From the NCBI GenBank assembly GCA_900543805.1, contig UQTE01000013.1, positions 1-64,000 on the forward strand: 64,000 nucleotides of DNA. The letters run 5' to 3'. This document shows, piece by piece, positions 52,334 to 60,760 of the stretch (positions are counted from its first letter, which is position 1; each line of letters opens with the position of its first letter). The notes beneath the pieces were generated by a model, which was not told where the DNA came from, ran no database searches, and saw only the letters and a program-made list of their open reading frames with translations. The DNA is from an uncultured Sutterella sp. (GTDB lineage Bacteria; Pseudomonadota; Gammaproteobacteria; Burkholderiales; Burkholderiaceae_F). A program made the position numbers and the translations under genes.

Positions 52334-54148
52334 ATGAAAGCATTTTTGAACGACGTCCCCGTCCGCTTCACCGAAGGCGAAACGATTCTCGAGGTCGCCC
52401 GCCGCGAAGGGGTCTTCATTCCTACGCTCTGCGAATTCGCGGCGCTCCACCACCGTCCCGGGACCTGCCGCATGTGTCTCGTGGAAATCGTGGAGAAGGA
52501 CCGCACCCGCACCGTCACGGCCTGCGACACGCGCATGAAGGAAGGCCTTCGCGTGCGCACGACGGGCGCGCAGCTGCGAAGCATGCGTAAGCTCCAGGCG
52601 GAACTCCTCTTTGCCGACCACTGCGAGCGCTGCTCCGAATGTCCGCGCCACGGCGACTGCGAACTCCAGACGGTCGCGAAGACCGTCGGCCTCGACGTCT
52701 CGAGTCTCTCGGGTCGCTTTGTGAACCGTCACGGCACCGACGCGACGGCCCCCGCCCTCACCTTCACACCCGACAAGTGCATCCGATGCCTTCGCTGCCT
52801 CGAAGTCTGCCGGCAGGTGCAGGGCGTGGGCGCCATCACGCTCGAAGGCTTCGGGACCGAAGCGGCCGTCGGTTTTGACGGCACGCCCTGGGGTGCATCC
52901 GACCGTTGCGTTCAGTGCGGTCAGTGTTCGCTCGTCTGTCCGACGGGCGCCATCGCCGTCAAGGATCAGTGTGAACGCGCGCTCGAACTCTTTGAAGATC
53001 CCTCGGTCACGACCGTCGTGCAGATGGCTCCGGCCGTGCGCTTCACGATCGGCGAAGCCATGGGGCTTCCCGCGGGCGAAAATCTCGAGGGCTTCCTCGT
53101 CGCCGGCCTCAAGAAGCTCGGCGCCGACCTCGTCTGTGACACGCGCTGGTCGGCCGACGTGACGATTCTCGAAGAAGGCACCGAACTGATCGAGCGCCTC
53201 GAAAAGATGAAGCGCGAAAACCGGCTCGACCGTCCCGACACGATGTTCACCTCGTGCTGTCCGGGCTGGATCAACCACGTGGAAAAGTCGGCCGCGGACC
53301 TGATCGACCACATCTCGACGACGCGCTCGCCCCAGGGGATCTTCGGGGCGCTCGCAAAGACCTGGCTTCCGCGCGCGCTCAAGATCGACCGCGAACGCAT
53401 CCGCGTGATTTCGATCATGCCCTGCACGGCGAAGAAGGACGAGGCCGCGCGTCCCGCGCTCTCGCGCGACGGCATGCCCGACGTGGACCTCGTTCTCACG
53501 GTGCGCGAACTCGCGACGCTCTTTCAACGAAACGGCCTTACCCCCGACACGGTGAAGCCCGCGCACTTCGATTCGCCCTTCATGACGGAGGCGACGGGCG
53601 CCGCGCAGCTCTTTGCGACGACGGGCGGCGTCATGGAGGCGGCCCTTCGAACGGTCTGCGCGCTTACGGGCGGTCCCCGCACGGCGCACCTCGCGTTCGA
53701 ACCCGTCCGAGGCCTCAAGAACGCCAAGGAAGCGACCGTCGAAACGGATGAATTCGGCAAGCTTCGCGTCGCCGTCGTCTACGGCATCCGCGAGGCCGAC
53801 CGCATTCTGAAGCTTGTGCGCGAAGGCCGTTCCCCCTACCATTTCGTGGAAGTGATGGCGTGTCCGGGCGGCTGCATCGGCGGGGGCGGCACGAACCGCG
53901 GTCCCGCGTGGAGCCGCACGCTTCCCGTTCGTCAGGAAGCGGTCTACGACGAAGACGCCGCCATGACGGTGAAGTCCTCGCACGAAAACCCGGACGTCGC
54001 GCGCCTCTACCGGGAGTACCTCGGCACGCCGGGAAGCCGCCTCGCGCACGACCTTCTGCACACGCACTACGACGACCGCCGCACGCCCGCGAAGGCGCCG
54101 CTTTTCCGACAGCTCGTCGTGAAGCTTCACGCCGCCGAGTGCGAATAA
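52334..54148 (+). CDS. [FeFe]-hydrogenase catalytic subunit
   Basis: 604 residues from ATG 52334 (GGGGAGAAG upstream). N-terminal 2Fe-2S domain ([21 protein letters not shown]), His/Cys-ligated 4Fe-4S ([15 protein letters not shown]), two 4Fe-4S motifs ([25 protein letters not shown]), then the H-cluster domain with all three signatures: L1 TSCCPGW with C308, L2 MPCTAKK with C364, L3 EVMACPGGC with C510 and C514. The enzyme should evolve or oxidise hydrogen in the cytoplasm. Group A multidomain type. The maturases HydE, HydF and HydG are not in this window and must be elsewhere for activity. Confidence 0.96.
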   Translation: MKAFLNDVPVRFTEGETILEVARREGVFIPTLCEFAALHHRPGTCRMCLVEIVEKDRTRTVTACDTRMKEGLRVRTTGAQLRSMRKLQAELLFADHCERCSECPRHGDCELQTVAKTVGLDVSSLSGRFVNRHGTDATAPALTFTPDKCIRCLRCLEVCRQVQGVGAITLEGFGTEAAVGFDGTPWGASDRCVQCGQCSLVCPTGAIAVKDQCERALELFEDPSVTTVVQMAPAVRFTIGEAMGLPAGENLEGFLVAGLKKLGADLVCDTRWSADVTILEEGTELIERLEKMKRENRLDRPDTMFTSCCPGWINHVEKSAADLIDHISTTRSPQGIFGALAKTWLPRALKIDRERIRVISIMPCTAKKDEAARPALSRDGMPDVDLVLTVRELATLFQRNGLTPDTVKPAHFDSPFMTEATGAAQLFATTGGVMEAALRTVCALTGGPRTAHLAFEPVRGLKNAKEATVETDEFGKLRVAVVYGIREADRILKLVREGRSPYHFVEVMACPGGCIGGGGTNRGPAWSRTLPVRQEAVYDEDAAMTVKSSHENPDVARLYREYLGTPGSRLAHDLLHTHYDDRRTPAKAPLFRQLVVKLHAAECE

Positions 54149-54173
54149 CCGATTTCTTTGTTTGGAGAGAAAA

Positions 54174-55160
54174 ATGAAGCAACCCGTCCGCATCGCCGTC
54201 ACCGGCCCCGCCGGTCAGATCGGCTACTCGATTCTCTTTCGCCTCGCTTCGGGCGCCATGCTCGGCCCCGACCAGCCCGTGTCGCTCACGCTCCTCGAGC
54301 GCCCCAACCCGACGAGCTCGGCCGCGCTCAAGGGCGTCATGATGGAATTGGACGACTGCGCCTTCCCGACGCTCGCCGAAATGAAGGCCGTTCGCGATCC
54401 CGCGGAGGCCTTCGACGGCGCCGAATACGTCTTCCTGATCGGCGCCCGTCCCCGCGGCCCCGGCATGGAGCGGGCCGACCTCCTCGAAGCGAACGCCTCG
54501 ATCTTTGAAACGCAGGGCCGCGCCCTGAACGAAGCCGCCTCGCGCAACGTGAAGGTGCTCGTGGTCGGGAACCCCTGCAACACGAACGCCCGCATCGCGA
54601 TGCTGAACGCCCCGGATCTGCCGCGCACGGCCTTCTCGGCCCTTCTGCGCCTCGACCAGAACCGCGCGCTCTCGCAGCTCGCGCAAAAGACCGGCTCGCA
54701 CGTGACCGACATCCGTCACCTCTGCGTCTGGGGGAATCACGCCCCGACCATGGTCTCCGACATCACGCACGCGACCGTCGCGGGCCGTCCCGCCCTCGAA
54801 CTCGTCGACGACGCCTGGGTGAAGAACGACTTCATGCCGGCCGTCGCCAAGCGTGGGAGCGCCATCATTCAGGCCCGCGGCGCAAGCTCGGCCGCTTCCG
54901 CCGCCTCCGCCGCGATCGACCACATGCGCGACTGGGCGCTGGGTTCGAACGGCGAATGGGTGACGATGGGCGTTCCCTCCGACGGCTCCTACGGCGTTCC
55001 CGAAGGACTCGTCTTCGGCTTCCCCTGCATTACGAAGGACGGCGGCTATGAGATCGTGAAGGATCTGCCGCTCACCGACGACATCCGCGCAGGCATCGCC
55101 AAGAACGTCGCCGACCTCGAAGCCGAGGCCGCGGCCGTCAAGGCTTTCGTTCCGGCCTAA
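54174..55160 (+). CDS. mdh: Malate dehydrogenase
   Basis: 328 residues; GGAGAG precedes ATG 54174, 25 bp after the hydrogenase. It is the cytosolic-type MDH of betaproteobacteria: NAD site [19 protein letters not shown], substrate loop [14 protein letters not shown] with the catalytic arginines, [10 protein letters not shown], and [11 protein letters not shown] with the active-site histidine. GNH replaces the usual GNHS. It interconverts malate and oxaloacetate with NAD, which in an anaerobe feeds the reductive branch to fumarate and so the fumarate reductase-type flavoproteins. It ends before a strong terminator, so it may be read with the hydrogenase operon. Confidence 0.95.
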   Translation: MKQPVRIAVTGPAGQIGYSILFRLASGAMLGPDQPVSLTLLERPNPTSSAALKGVMMELDDCAFPTLAEMKAVRDPAEAFDGAEYVFLIGARPRGPGMERADLLEANASIFETQGRALNEAASRNVKVLVVGNPCNTNARIAMLNAPDLPRTAFSALLRLDQNRALSQLAQKTGSHVTDIRHLCVWGNHAPTMVSDITHATVAGRPALELVDDAWVKNDFMPAVAKRGSAIIQARGASSAASAASAAIDHMRDWALGSNGEWVTMGVPSDGSYGVPEGLVFGFPCITKDGGYEIVKDLPLTDDIRAGIAKNVADLEAEAAAVKAFVPA

Positions 55161-55177
55161 GGCGCCGCTACAATGGG

Positions 55178-55217
55178 TGCGTCGCACGCGAATGCCGTGC
55201 GGCGCACTTTTTTTTTG
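55178..55217 (+). terminator. Strong intrinsic terminator after mdh
   Basis: GTGCGTCGCACG (55178-55189) pairs with CGTGCGGCGCAC (55197-55208) with one G-T pair, followed by nine T (55209-55217). A second hairpin, GCGCCC with GGGCGC, follows at once, just before the ridA ribosome site, so partial read-through or attenuation is possible. Confidence 0.9.
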
Positions 55218-55258
55218 CGCCCTCCGTCAACCGGGCGCATTTCCAAAAGGAGAGTCAC

Positions 55259-55642
55259 ATGGAATTCGTTCGTCCTCCCTTCCGCGGAGAAAACAAGGGC
55301 CACTACACCGCGGGCGTCATCTCGAAGGGGATGCTCTACGTTTCGGGACAGCTCTCGATCGACCCCGACACGCGCGAAGTCGCCAAGGGCGACATCAAGG
55401 ACCACACGCGCCTCGCGCTCGACAACGTCGACCGCGTTTTGAAGGAAGCGGGCGTGACGCGCAACGACGTCGTCTTCTGCCGCGTCTACACCTCCGACGT
55501 CAAGTACTGGGGCCCGATCAACGAGGTCTACGCCGAATTTTTCGGCGAACACAAGCCCGGCCGCGTCGTCGTCTCGACGACGGAACTCCATTTCGGCTGC
55601 CTCGTGGAAATCGAAGCCATTGCGGAGATGCCCGAAAAATGA
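55259..55642 (+). CDS. RidA family enamine/imine deaminase
   Basis: 127 residues with AAGGAGA seven bases before ATG 55259. RidA/YjgF fold: YTAGVISKGMLYVSGQLSIDP at the N-terminus, VDRVLKEAGVTRNDVV, and a C-terminal region with VVVSTTELHFGCLVEIEAIA. In canonical RidA the arginine in the R-x-x-x-x-V-x-x-L-P segment is essential; here VVVSTTELHFG lacks an obvious equivalent arginine apart from the R-V-V-V-S before it (GRVVVSTTEL), so the deaminase may be of a Rid2-7 type. It overlaps the PLP enzyme by 4 bp, which suits removal of reactive enamines released by that enzyme. Confidence 0.88.
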   Translation: MEFVRPPFRGENKGHYTAGVISKGMLYVSGQLSIDPDTREVAKGDIKDHTRLALDNVDRVLKEAGVTRNDVVFCRVYTSDVKYWGPINEVYAEFFGEHKPGRVVVSTTELHFGCLVEIEAIAEMPEK

Positions 55643-56742
55643 GTCAGCTCTCTTTCGTCTGCACGAAGTGCGGCAAGCGCACGCCCGTCACCACCCTTTC
55701 GCCCGCCTGCGAATGCGGCGGCCTCTTTGAACTCGACTTTACGCCCCCGAAGTGGGACGAAAGCAAGATCGACCGCAAGACCTGGAGCCAGTTCCGCTAC
55801 CGCGAATTCCTCGCGCTCGAAGGCGACGCCTGGCGCGACGTCACCATGGGCGAAGGCCTGACGCCGCTCGTTCCCTTTGACGACGACGTCCTTCTCAAGA
55901 TGGACTACACGATGCCGACGCTCTCCTTCAAGGACCGCGGTGCGGCGACCTTGGTCGCCCACATGAAGACGATCGGCGTCAAGTCCTGCGTGCAGGATTC
56001 GAGCGGCAACGCCGGAAACGCCGTCGCGGCCTATGCCGCACGCGCGGGGATCCGCTGCGAAATCTTCGTTCCCGAAGGCACGAGCCCCTCGAAAATCCGC
56101 ATGATCGAGTCGCACGGCGCCGTGGCGAACGTCGTTCCGGGCACGCGCGACCACTGCGCCGACGTCTGCCGCGCCAAGGTGAAGGACGAGGGCGCCTACT
56201 ATGCGAACCACGTCTACAACCCCTTCTTCTACGAAGGGATGAAGTGCTACGTCTACGAAATCTTTGAACAACTCGGACGCATGCCCGAACACCTCGTGAT
56301 TCCGGTCGGAAACGGCACGCTCTTCATCGGTGCGGTCAAGGCCCTCGAACACCTCGAGGCCTCGGGCGCGATCGACCACTTCCCGCAGATCATTGCGCTG
56401 CAGAGCGAACGTTGCGACCCGCTCGCGCGCGCCGCGGAGGTGGGTTCCGAAGAGCCCGTGCGCGTCACGCCCGAACCCACCATGGCCGAAGGGATCGCGA
56501 TCGGCGTTCCGATGCGCGGCCGTGAAATTCTCAACATGGCCCACCGCCACGGCATCCACTTCGTGACGGCCCCCGAAGAGAAAATCCTCAAAGCGCGCCG
56601 CGACCTGGCGCTGCGCGGCGTCTACTGCGAGCACACGACGGCCGCGAACCTCGCCGCCTACCGCCGCTACTGCGAACTCTGCGGACCGACGCCCGACACC
56701 GTCATCACGATGTGCGGCGCCGGCATCAAGTCGGATCACTGA
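55639..56742 (+). CDS. Threonine synthase-like PLP enzyme with zinc ribbon
   Basis: 367 residues, start overlapping the RidA stop (ATGA). N-terminal rubredoxin-like ribbon (FVCTKCGKRTP, CECGGLFELDF), then fold-type II: MGEGLTPLVPFDD, SFKDRGAA with PLP lysine K98, DSSGNAGNAVAAYAARAG, VIPVGNGTLFIGAVKAL, and GIAIGVPMRG near the end. These are shared with threonine synthase (phosphohomoserine to threonine) of the ThrC archaeal/plant type. Related lyases (threonine dehydratase, diaminopropionate ammonia-lyase) are alternatives, and the RidA partner is compatible with a dehydratase or ammonia-lyase activity too. Followed by a strong terminator. Confidence 0.85.
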   Translation: MSQLSFVCTKCGKRTPVTTLSPACECGGLFELDFTPPKWDESKIDRKTWSQFRYREFLALEGDAWRDVTMGEGLTPLVPFDDDVLLKMDYTMPTLSFKDRGAATLVAHMKTIGVKSCVQDSSGNAGNAVAAYAARAGIRCEIFVPEGTSPSKIRMIESHGAVANVVPGTRDHCADVCRAKVKDEGAYYANHVYNPFFYEGMKCYVYEIFEQLGRMPEHLVIPVGNGTLFIGAVKALEHLEASGAIDHFPQIIALQSERCDPLARAAEVGSEEPVRVTPEPTMAEGIAIGVPMRGREILNMAHRHGIHFVTAPEEKILKARRDLALRGVYCEHTTAANLAAYRRYCELCGPTPDTVITMCGAGIKSDH

Positions 56743-56762
56743 CCGCCGAGCGCAAAAAGAGC

Positions 56763-56795
56763 AAAAGGGAGAGGCCGCAACCTCTCCCTCTTTTT
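56763..56795 (+). terminator. Terminator after the threonine synthase-like gene
   Basis: GGGAGAGG (56767-56774) pairs with CCTCTCCC (56781-56788), followed by TCTTTTT; the upstream side has AAAA, so it also works for the convergent lipoprotein gene. Confidence 0.9.
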
Positions 56796-56847
56796 CGTCC
56801 GCTCAAGGGAGTCGAAAAGGCTTTTCGCCTCCCTCCAGATATAAGCC

Positions 56848-57393
56848 TCAGGACGCGGGCTTCTGCTCCGCAGCGGGCTTCGGATTGAGCCAATAGAGCA
56901 CGAAGTTGGCCGCATAGGAGGCCGCCTGATGGAGCGTCATCTTTCCGTCCTTGGCGGGGCCGGTGGCGCGAAGCGCGACCTTGTTGCCTTCGTTCATCTG
57001 ATAGACCATGCCGGTCAACTTCCCGTCCTTGGTGGCGACGCCGTAAGTCATCAGGCCCTTGCAGGCGGAAACGTTGTCTCCCGCCTTCACGACGCGCGCC
57101 GTAACGCCCGTCGCCTTGACGCCCTCGACAATGGCGCGCTCGAGCGCCTCGACGTTTTGCTTCGGATCCTGCACGACGCAGACGAGCACGCTCTTACGCT
57201 CGGCCGCCGCGACCGTCATCGTATTGGGCGACTGTTCCGCCTGCTGGTTTTGGGCGGGCGCCGCCTCCGCGGCGGCTTCGGTTTTGGCTTCGCCGCCGAG
57301 GTTCATCGAGCCGCAGCCCGCAAGCAGCGCGGAAAAGCTCGCCGCCAGGAGGGCGGAACGGACGGTTTTCCGAGTGGAAGTGAATTGGGTCAA
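56848..57393 (-). CDS. Small lipoprotein of unknown function, TTG start
   Basis: 181 codons from TTG 57393, preferred because GAGGAG lies seven bases upstream and the reading directly gives a lipoprotein signal (basic start, LLAASFSALLAGC). An in-frame ATG at 57453 would add 20 residues before this signal. After an Ala/Glu/Gln-rich linker, a ~110-residue domain follows (KSVLVCVVQDPKQNVEALERAIVEGVKATG; TARVVKAGDNVSACKGLMTYGV; MYQ-type strand). The layout resembles small periplasmic Sbal-type lipoproteins, but I do not recognise the family. Two cysteines (~62 and ~95 of the domain) may form a disulfide. Convergent with the upstream threonine synthase-like gene. Confidence 0.75.
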   Translation of the reverse strand: MTQFTSTRKTVRSALLAASFSALLAGCGSMNLGGEAKTEAAAEAAPAQNQQAEQSPNTMTVAAAERKSVLVCVVQDPKQNVEALERAIVEGVKATGVTARVVKAGDNVSACKGLMTYGVATKDGKLTGMVYQMNEGNKVALRATGPAKDGKMTLHQAASYAANFVLYWLNPKPAAEQKPAS

Positions 57394-57566
57394 GACGATT
57401 CTCCTCAATGAAGGTGTGTAGGAAAAACTACGCAATTCCTTCGGTTTCGTCAAGCGAGGAGCCCCGGAAACCTTCCGAGGCGGCGGACCGCGCTCTTTTC
57501 TTCTGCGTCGGACGGGCGTTCGTGGTACAAATTCTTCCGACAGACATTGATTTTGAGGAGCCCCTC

Positions 57567-58211
57567 ATGGACATGCTCGAACTCGCCCGCACGCGCTACA
57601 CCTGCAAACACTACGACCCGACCCGCGGCATCGCCCCGGAAACCCTCGGGAGGCTCGCGGAAATCCTGCGGCTTTCCGCGTCGTCCGTGAACATCCAGCC
57701 CTGGCGCTTCGTCTTTCTCGCGACGCCCAAGGCGAAGGCCCGGCTCATGCCCGCCGTGAAGGACTTCAACCTCGAGCGCGTCGAACACGCGCCCCTCATC
57801 ATTCTCTTTTTGGCGAAGAACCGCCTCGACGAAGAGCACCTCAAAAAGCTCTTTGCGAAGGAAACCGAAGACGGCCGCTATGATTCGGCGGCCGACATTG
57901 AAAAGCTCTACGCCTTCCGCAAGGCCGCGGTCGACGCCTACTGCCGCACGCCCGAGTCGACCCGCCTCTGGACGCACGAACAGGTGATGCTCGCCATGGG
58001 GTCCTTCCTCACGTCCGCGGCGGGAATGGGGCTCGACGCCACCTGCCTCGGCGGCCTCGTGATGGAAGAGGTCGACCGGATCTTCGACTTTGAAAAGGAA
58101 GGCTTCCACACGGTCGTGGGCGTCTCGGTCGGCTACCGCGCAAGCGACGACCGCAACGCCTCGCGCCCGAAGTCGCGCTTTGCCTTGAACGACGTCGTCA
58201 CCGTTCTCTGA
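57567..58211 (+). CDS. NfsB-like nitroreductase family flavoprotein
   Basis: 214 residues; GAGGAG precedes ATG 57567. FMN-dependent nitroreductase fold: ARTRYTCKHYDPTRGI, RLSASSVNIQPWRFVF, KDFNLERVEHAPLIILFLAK, LTSAAGMGLDATCLGG, and a C-terminal GVSVGYRASDDRN. The order and length fit NfsB/dihydropteridine reductase-type enzymes using NAD(P)H to reduce nitroaromatics or quinones. It lies 8 bp before the TtrR-like regulator, so the three genes (nitroreductase, ttrR, ttrS) form one transcript; a redox link is suggestive only. Confidence 0.9.
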   Translation: MDMLELARTRYTCKHYDPTRGIAPETLGRLAEILRLSASSVNIQPWRFVFLATPKAKARLMPAVKDFNLERVEHAPLIILFLAKNRLDEEHLKKLFAKETEDGRYDSAADIEKLYAFRKAAVDAYCRTPESTRLWTHEQVMLAMGSFLTSAAGMGLDATCLGGLVMEEVDRIFDFEKEGFHTVVGVSVGYRASDDRNASRPKSRFALNDVVTVL

Positions 58212-58219
58212 GGTCCGCC

Positions 58220-58855
58220 ATGACGCTCACGAAGGAAATCTTGCAGGAGACGTCCCTCGTTCGGATCGTCGACGACGATCCGGCCCTGCGGCGCGCCCTC
58301 ACCTTCTTTTTGAAGGTGGAGGGCTGGAAGAGCGTTTCCTACGACGGCCCCTTCTCCTTTCTCGAAAAGGACGACCCGAAGATGCCGGGCTGTCTCGTGC
58401 TCGACCTCAAGATGCCGGGCGCGACGGGCACCGACCTGCAGCATCAGTTGAAGGTCGAGGAAAACGTCCTGCCCGTGATCTTTCTCTCCGCCCACGGCGA
58501 CATCGACACGGCGGTCTACGCCGTGCTCGAGGGCGCGGTCGATTTTCTGCAAAAGCCCGTCGACGAGGAACGCCTTTTGCGCGCCGTCGAAAAGGCCTGC
58601 CGCATGCACCACGAAAGACTTCGCGGCGGTCCGGGAGAAGACGAAGCGAGGGCGCGCTGGGAGACGCTCACCGAGCGCGAAATGCGCGTGGCAAAGCTCG
58701 TGGCCGAAGGCCTCGTGACGCGCGTCATTGCGGAGCGCTTCGGCGTTTCGCCCCGAACGGTCGACGCGCACCGCGCGAATCTTCTTCGCAAACTCGGCGT
58801 TCGCACCCCGCGCGAAGTGGCCGAGATCGTGCGGCTCGTTTCGGACTCTGAATGA
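58220..58855 (+). CDS. ttrR: TtrR/FixJ-type response regulator
   Basis: 211 residues. Receiver domain with the acidic pocket VDDDP (~17-21), phospho-acceptor D62 in LVLDLKMPG, Ser/Thr in FLSAHGD and the conserved lysine in FLQKPV. C-terminal LuxR/NarL helix-turn-helix (LTEREMRVAKLVAEGLVTRVIAERFGVSPRTVDAHRANLLRKLG). TtrR- and FixJ-like members control anaerobic respiration genes. Its stop overlaps the kinase start by 4 bp (ATGA). ttrR is a family name here; whether the signal is tetrathionate is unknown. Confidence 0.85.
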   Translation: MTLTKEILQETSLVRIVDDDPALRRALTFFLKVEGWKSVSYDGPFSFLEKDDPKMPGCLVLDLKMPGATGTDLQHQLKVEENVLPVIFLSAHGDIDTAVYAVLEGAVDFLQKPVDEERLLRAVEKACRMHHERLRGGPGEDEARARWETLTEREMRVAKLVAEGLVTRVIAERFGVSPRTVDAHRANLLRKLGVRTPREVAEIVRLVSDSE

Positions 58856-60618
58856 TGCGCACCGTTCTCAGCCTTCTCCTCGCCCTGACGCTCGGTGTTT
58901 CCGTCGCAGAGGAGCGCCCGGCCACCGAGCGCCCCAAGCTCATCGTGGGCGTGACGGAATTCGCGCTCTCCGAAGACGGGCGCGACATCACGGAGGCGCT
59001 TCATCGGGCGGCGGCGCCGCTCGCCGACCAATACGACCTCGAATTCCGATCGATGCCCGTGCCGGAACTCGAGCGCGCCGCGCGCGAGCGCCGCGTCGAC
59101 CTCGTGTTGGGAAGCGCCGGGCTCGTCGTGCGTCTCGCCGACGCGGGCGCAAAGCCCATCGTCACGACCTTGGGACACGGGGCGATCAACGCCAACCAAA
59201 ACGAAGGCTCCGCCTTTCTCGTGCGCCGCGACCGAGAGGATCTGCAGACGCTCGGCGACCTGGCGGGAAAGAACCTCGTCGCCAACCGTCCCTCGGGGTT
59301 TTCGGGCTATCTGATCGCCATGGGCGAAATCGCGCTCGCAGGAAACGATCCGGACCATTTCTTCTCGTCCCGCACCTTCATCGGGGCGCAGAACGCCTCG
59401 CACGAAATCGCTAGGCAGGTCCGATACGGATTCGCCGACGTGGGGATTCTTCGGCTCTGCGCCTGGGAGGAACTTCTTGAAAAGGATCCGTCGGCGGCCA
59501 AGGATCTGCGGATTCTTGCGCCCAAGGAAAGCAGGAGCGCCTGCGTACATTCGACCGACCTCTATCCCGCGCACACGCTCGCGGCCCTTCCGCACGTGAC
59601 GCCCGAGGCCGTGACGGCGACGACCCTCGCTTTCCTTCGGATGCCCCCGACTGAACGGGGTCGAAGCTGGGCGGTCGCGACCGACTATCTCTCGATCGAC
59701 AAACTCTTCCGGGCGCTCAAGCCCGGTCCCTACCGCTATCTGCGAGAACCCGTCTGGAAGCGTTTTCTCGCCGAATACTTTCCCTTCATCCTGATCTTCC
59801 TCGGGGTGGCGCTACTCTTTCTCTGGCAGTTTGAGAACACCAAGCGCCTTCTCGAAAAGCGCACGCTCGAAGTGCGCCGCCTCGCGCAAAAAGAGGCCGA
59901 ACAGGAGCGGCGCCTTCTCTTTCTCGAGCGCAACACCATGGTGAGCCAGCTCTCGAGCATGCTCGCGCACGAACTCCATCAGCCGCTCGCCGCGATCCGC
60001 CTCTACGCCCGAGGACTCGTGAAGCTTCTCGCCCGCACGAATCCCTCGCCCGAAGTGACCGAAGCGGCCGACGCCATCGCCGACGAGGCGACGCGCGCCA
60101 AGGAAATCGTCGAGCGCGTGCGCGCCTACGCGAGAAACCGCCGCGCGGAAAGAAAGGAGACGCCGCTCTCGGAGATCCTCCAAAACGCCGTCTCCCACTT
60201 TCAGAGCGGCGCCAAGGCACCCGTTCCCCTCACGATCTCGGGCGACACGGACGTCGTCGTGTCCGTCTCGGCGTTGGAAATCGAACTCGTCTTCGTGAAC
60301 CTTCTCAAAAACGCGCGCGAAGCGGCGATGAAGGGACCGAACCCGAAGATCTCGATCACCGTGCGGCGCGACGACCGCAGGGTGGCGATCGACGTGCGCG
60401 ACAACGGACCCGTTCTCGATGAAGAGGCGCGAAAGCGCCTCACAATGCCCGTTTCGAGCGAAAAGCCCGAGGGGCTGGGCTTGGGTCTCGGGATCGCCCG
60501 CGGGATTCTCGAGCAGCACGCGGGCAAACTTGAATTTTCCGTGAACGCCCCCGAACCCGGCCTCACCGCCACGGTGACGCTGCCGCTCCCTCATCAGTTG
60601 ACATCCTCACCGCCCTGA
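58852..60618 (+). CDS. ttrS: TtrS-type sensor histidine kinase with PhnD-like periplasmic domain, IS-altered C-terminus
   Basis: 588 residues. Signal-like N-terminus, then a PhnD/TtrS periplasmic binding domain (~30-290; IVTTLGHGAINANQNEGSAFLVR, ANRPSGFSGYL, ADVGILRLC), a transmembrane helix near 305-325, HisKA with H373 in LAHELHQPLAAIRL, and an HATPase with NLLKNAREA and GLGLGIARGILEQHAG. The kinase is complete; the last residues (LTSSPP and stop) are read from the end of the IS200/IS605-type element, so the native stop was lost. It phosphorylates TtrR. The family senses tetrathionate or related terminal acceptors; the ligand here is unknown. Confidence 0.88.
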   Translation: MMRTVLSLLLALTLGVSVAEERPATERPKLIVGVTEFALSEDGRDITEALHRAAAPLADQYDLEFRSMPVPELERAARERRVDLVLGSAGLVVRLADAGAKPIVTTLGHGAINANQNEGSAFLVRRDREDLQTLGDLAGKNLVANRPSGFSGYLIAMGEIALAGNDPDHFFSSRTFIGAQNASHEIARQVRYGFADVGILRLCAWEELLEKDPSAAKDLRILAPKESRSACVHSTDLYPAHTLAALPHVTPEAVTATTLAFLRMPPTERGRSWAVATDYLSIDKLFRALKPGPYRYLREPVWKRFLAEYFPFILIFLGVALLFLWQFENTKRLLEKRTLEVRRLAQKEAEQERRLLFLERNTMVSQLSSMLAHELHQPLAAIRLYARGLVKLLARTNPSPEVTEAADAIADEATRAKEIVERVRAYARNRRAERKETPLSEILQNAVSHFQSGAKAPVPLTISGDTDVVVSVSALEIELVFVNLLKNAREAAMKGPNPKISITVRRDDRRVAIDVRDNGPVLDEEARKRLTMPVSSEKPEGLGLGLGIARGILEQHAGKLEFSVNAPEPGLTATVTLPLPHQLTSSPP

Positions 60619-60760
60619 AGGACGGTGATTCCCTACTGTGCCGTTGGCGGCTGAGCCGCCAACGGTCGCTTCGACGGGTTCCTGCTGCTGGACGACTCTC
60701 CCCTTGCGGGAAGGTCGACTCACTTGAGCTGCGTTCACAGGAACGAGCTCCCCACAGGCT
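60598..60760 (-). ncRNA. Predicted omegaRNA (right-end RNA) of TnpB
   Basis: By family knowledge, TnpB guides derive from the 3' end of tnpB and the right end of the element, with the guide read from flanking DNA beyond the tip. Here that flank would be the last bases of ttrS (minus strand, below 60598). The hairpin at 60608-60627 would be the terminal scaffold stem. The 5' boundary is not visible and is approximate. Confidence 0.4.

Noticed and set aside
58220..60618. A complete tetrathionate respiration locus
   Set aside because: Only the two-component system is present; no ttrABC-type reductase genes exist in the window.
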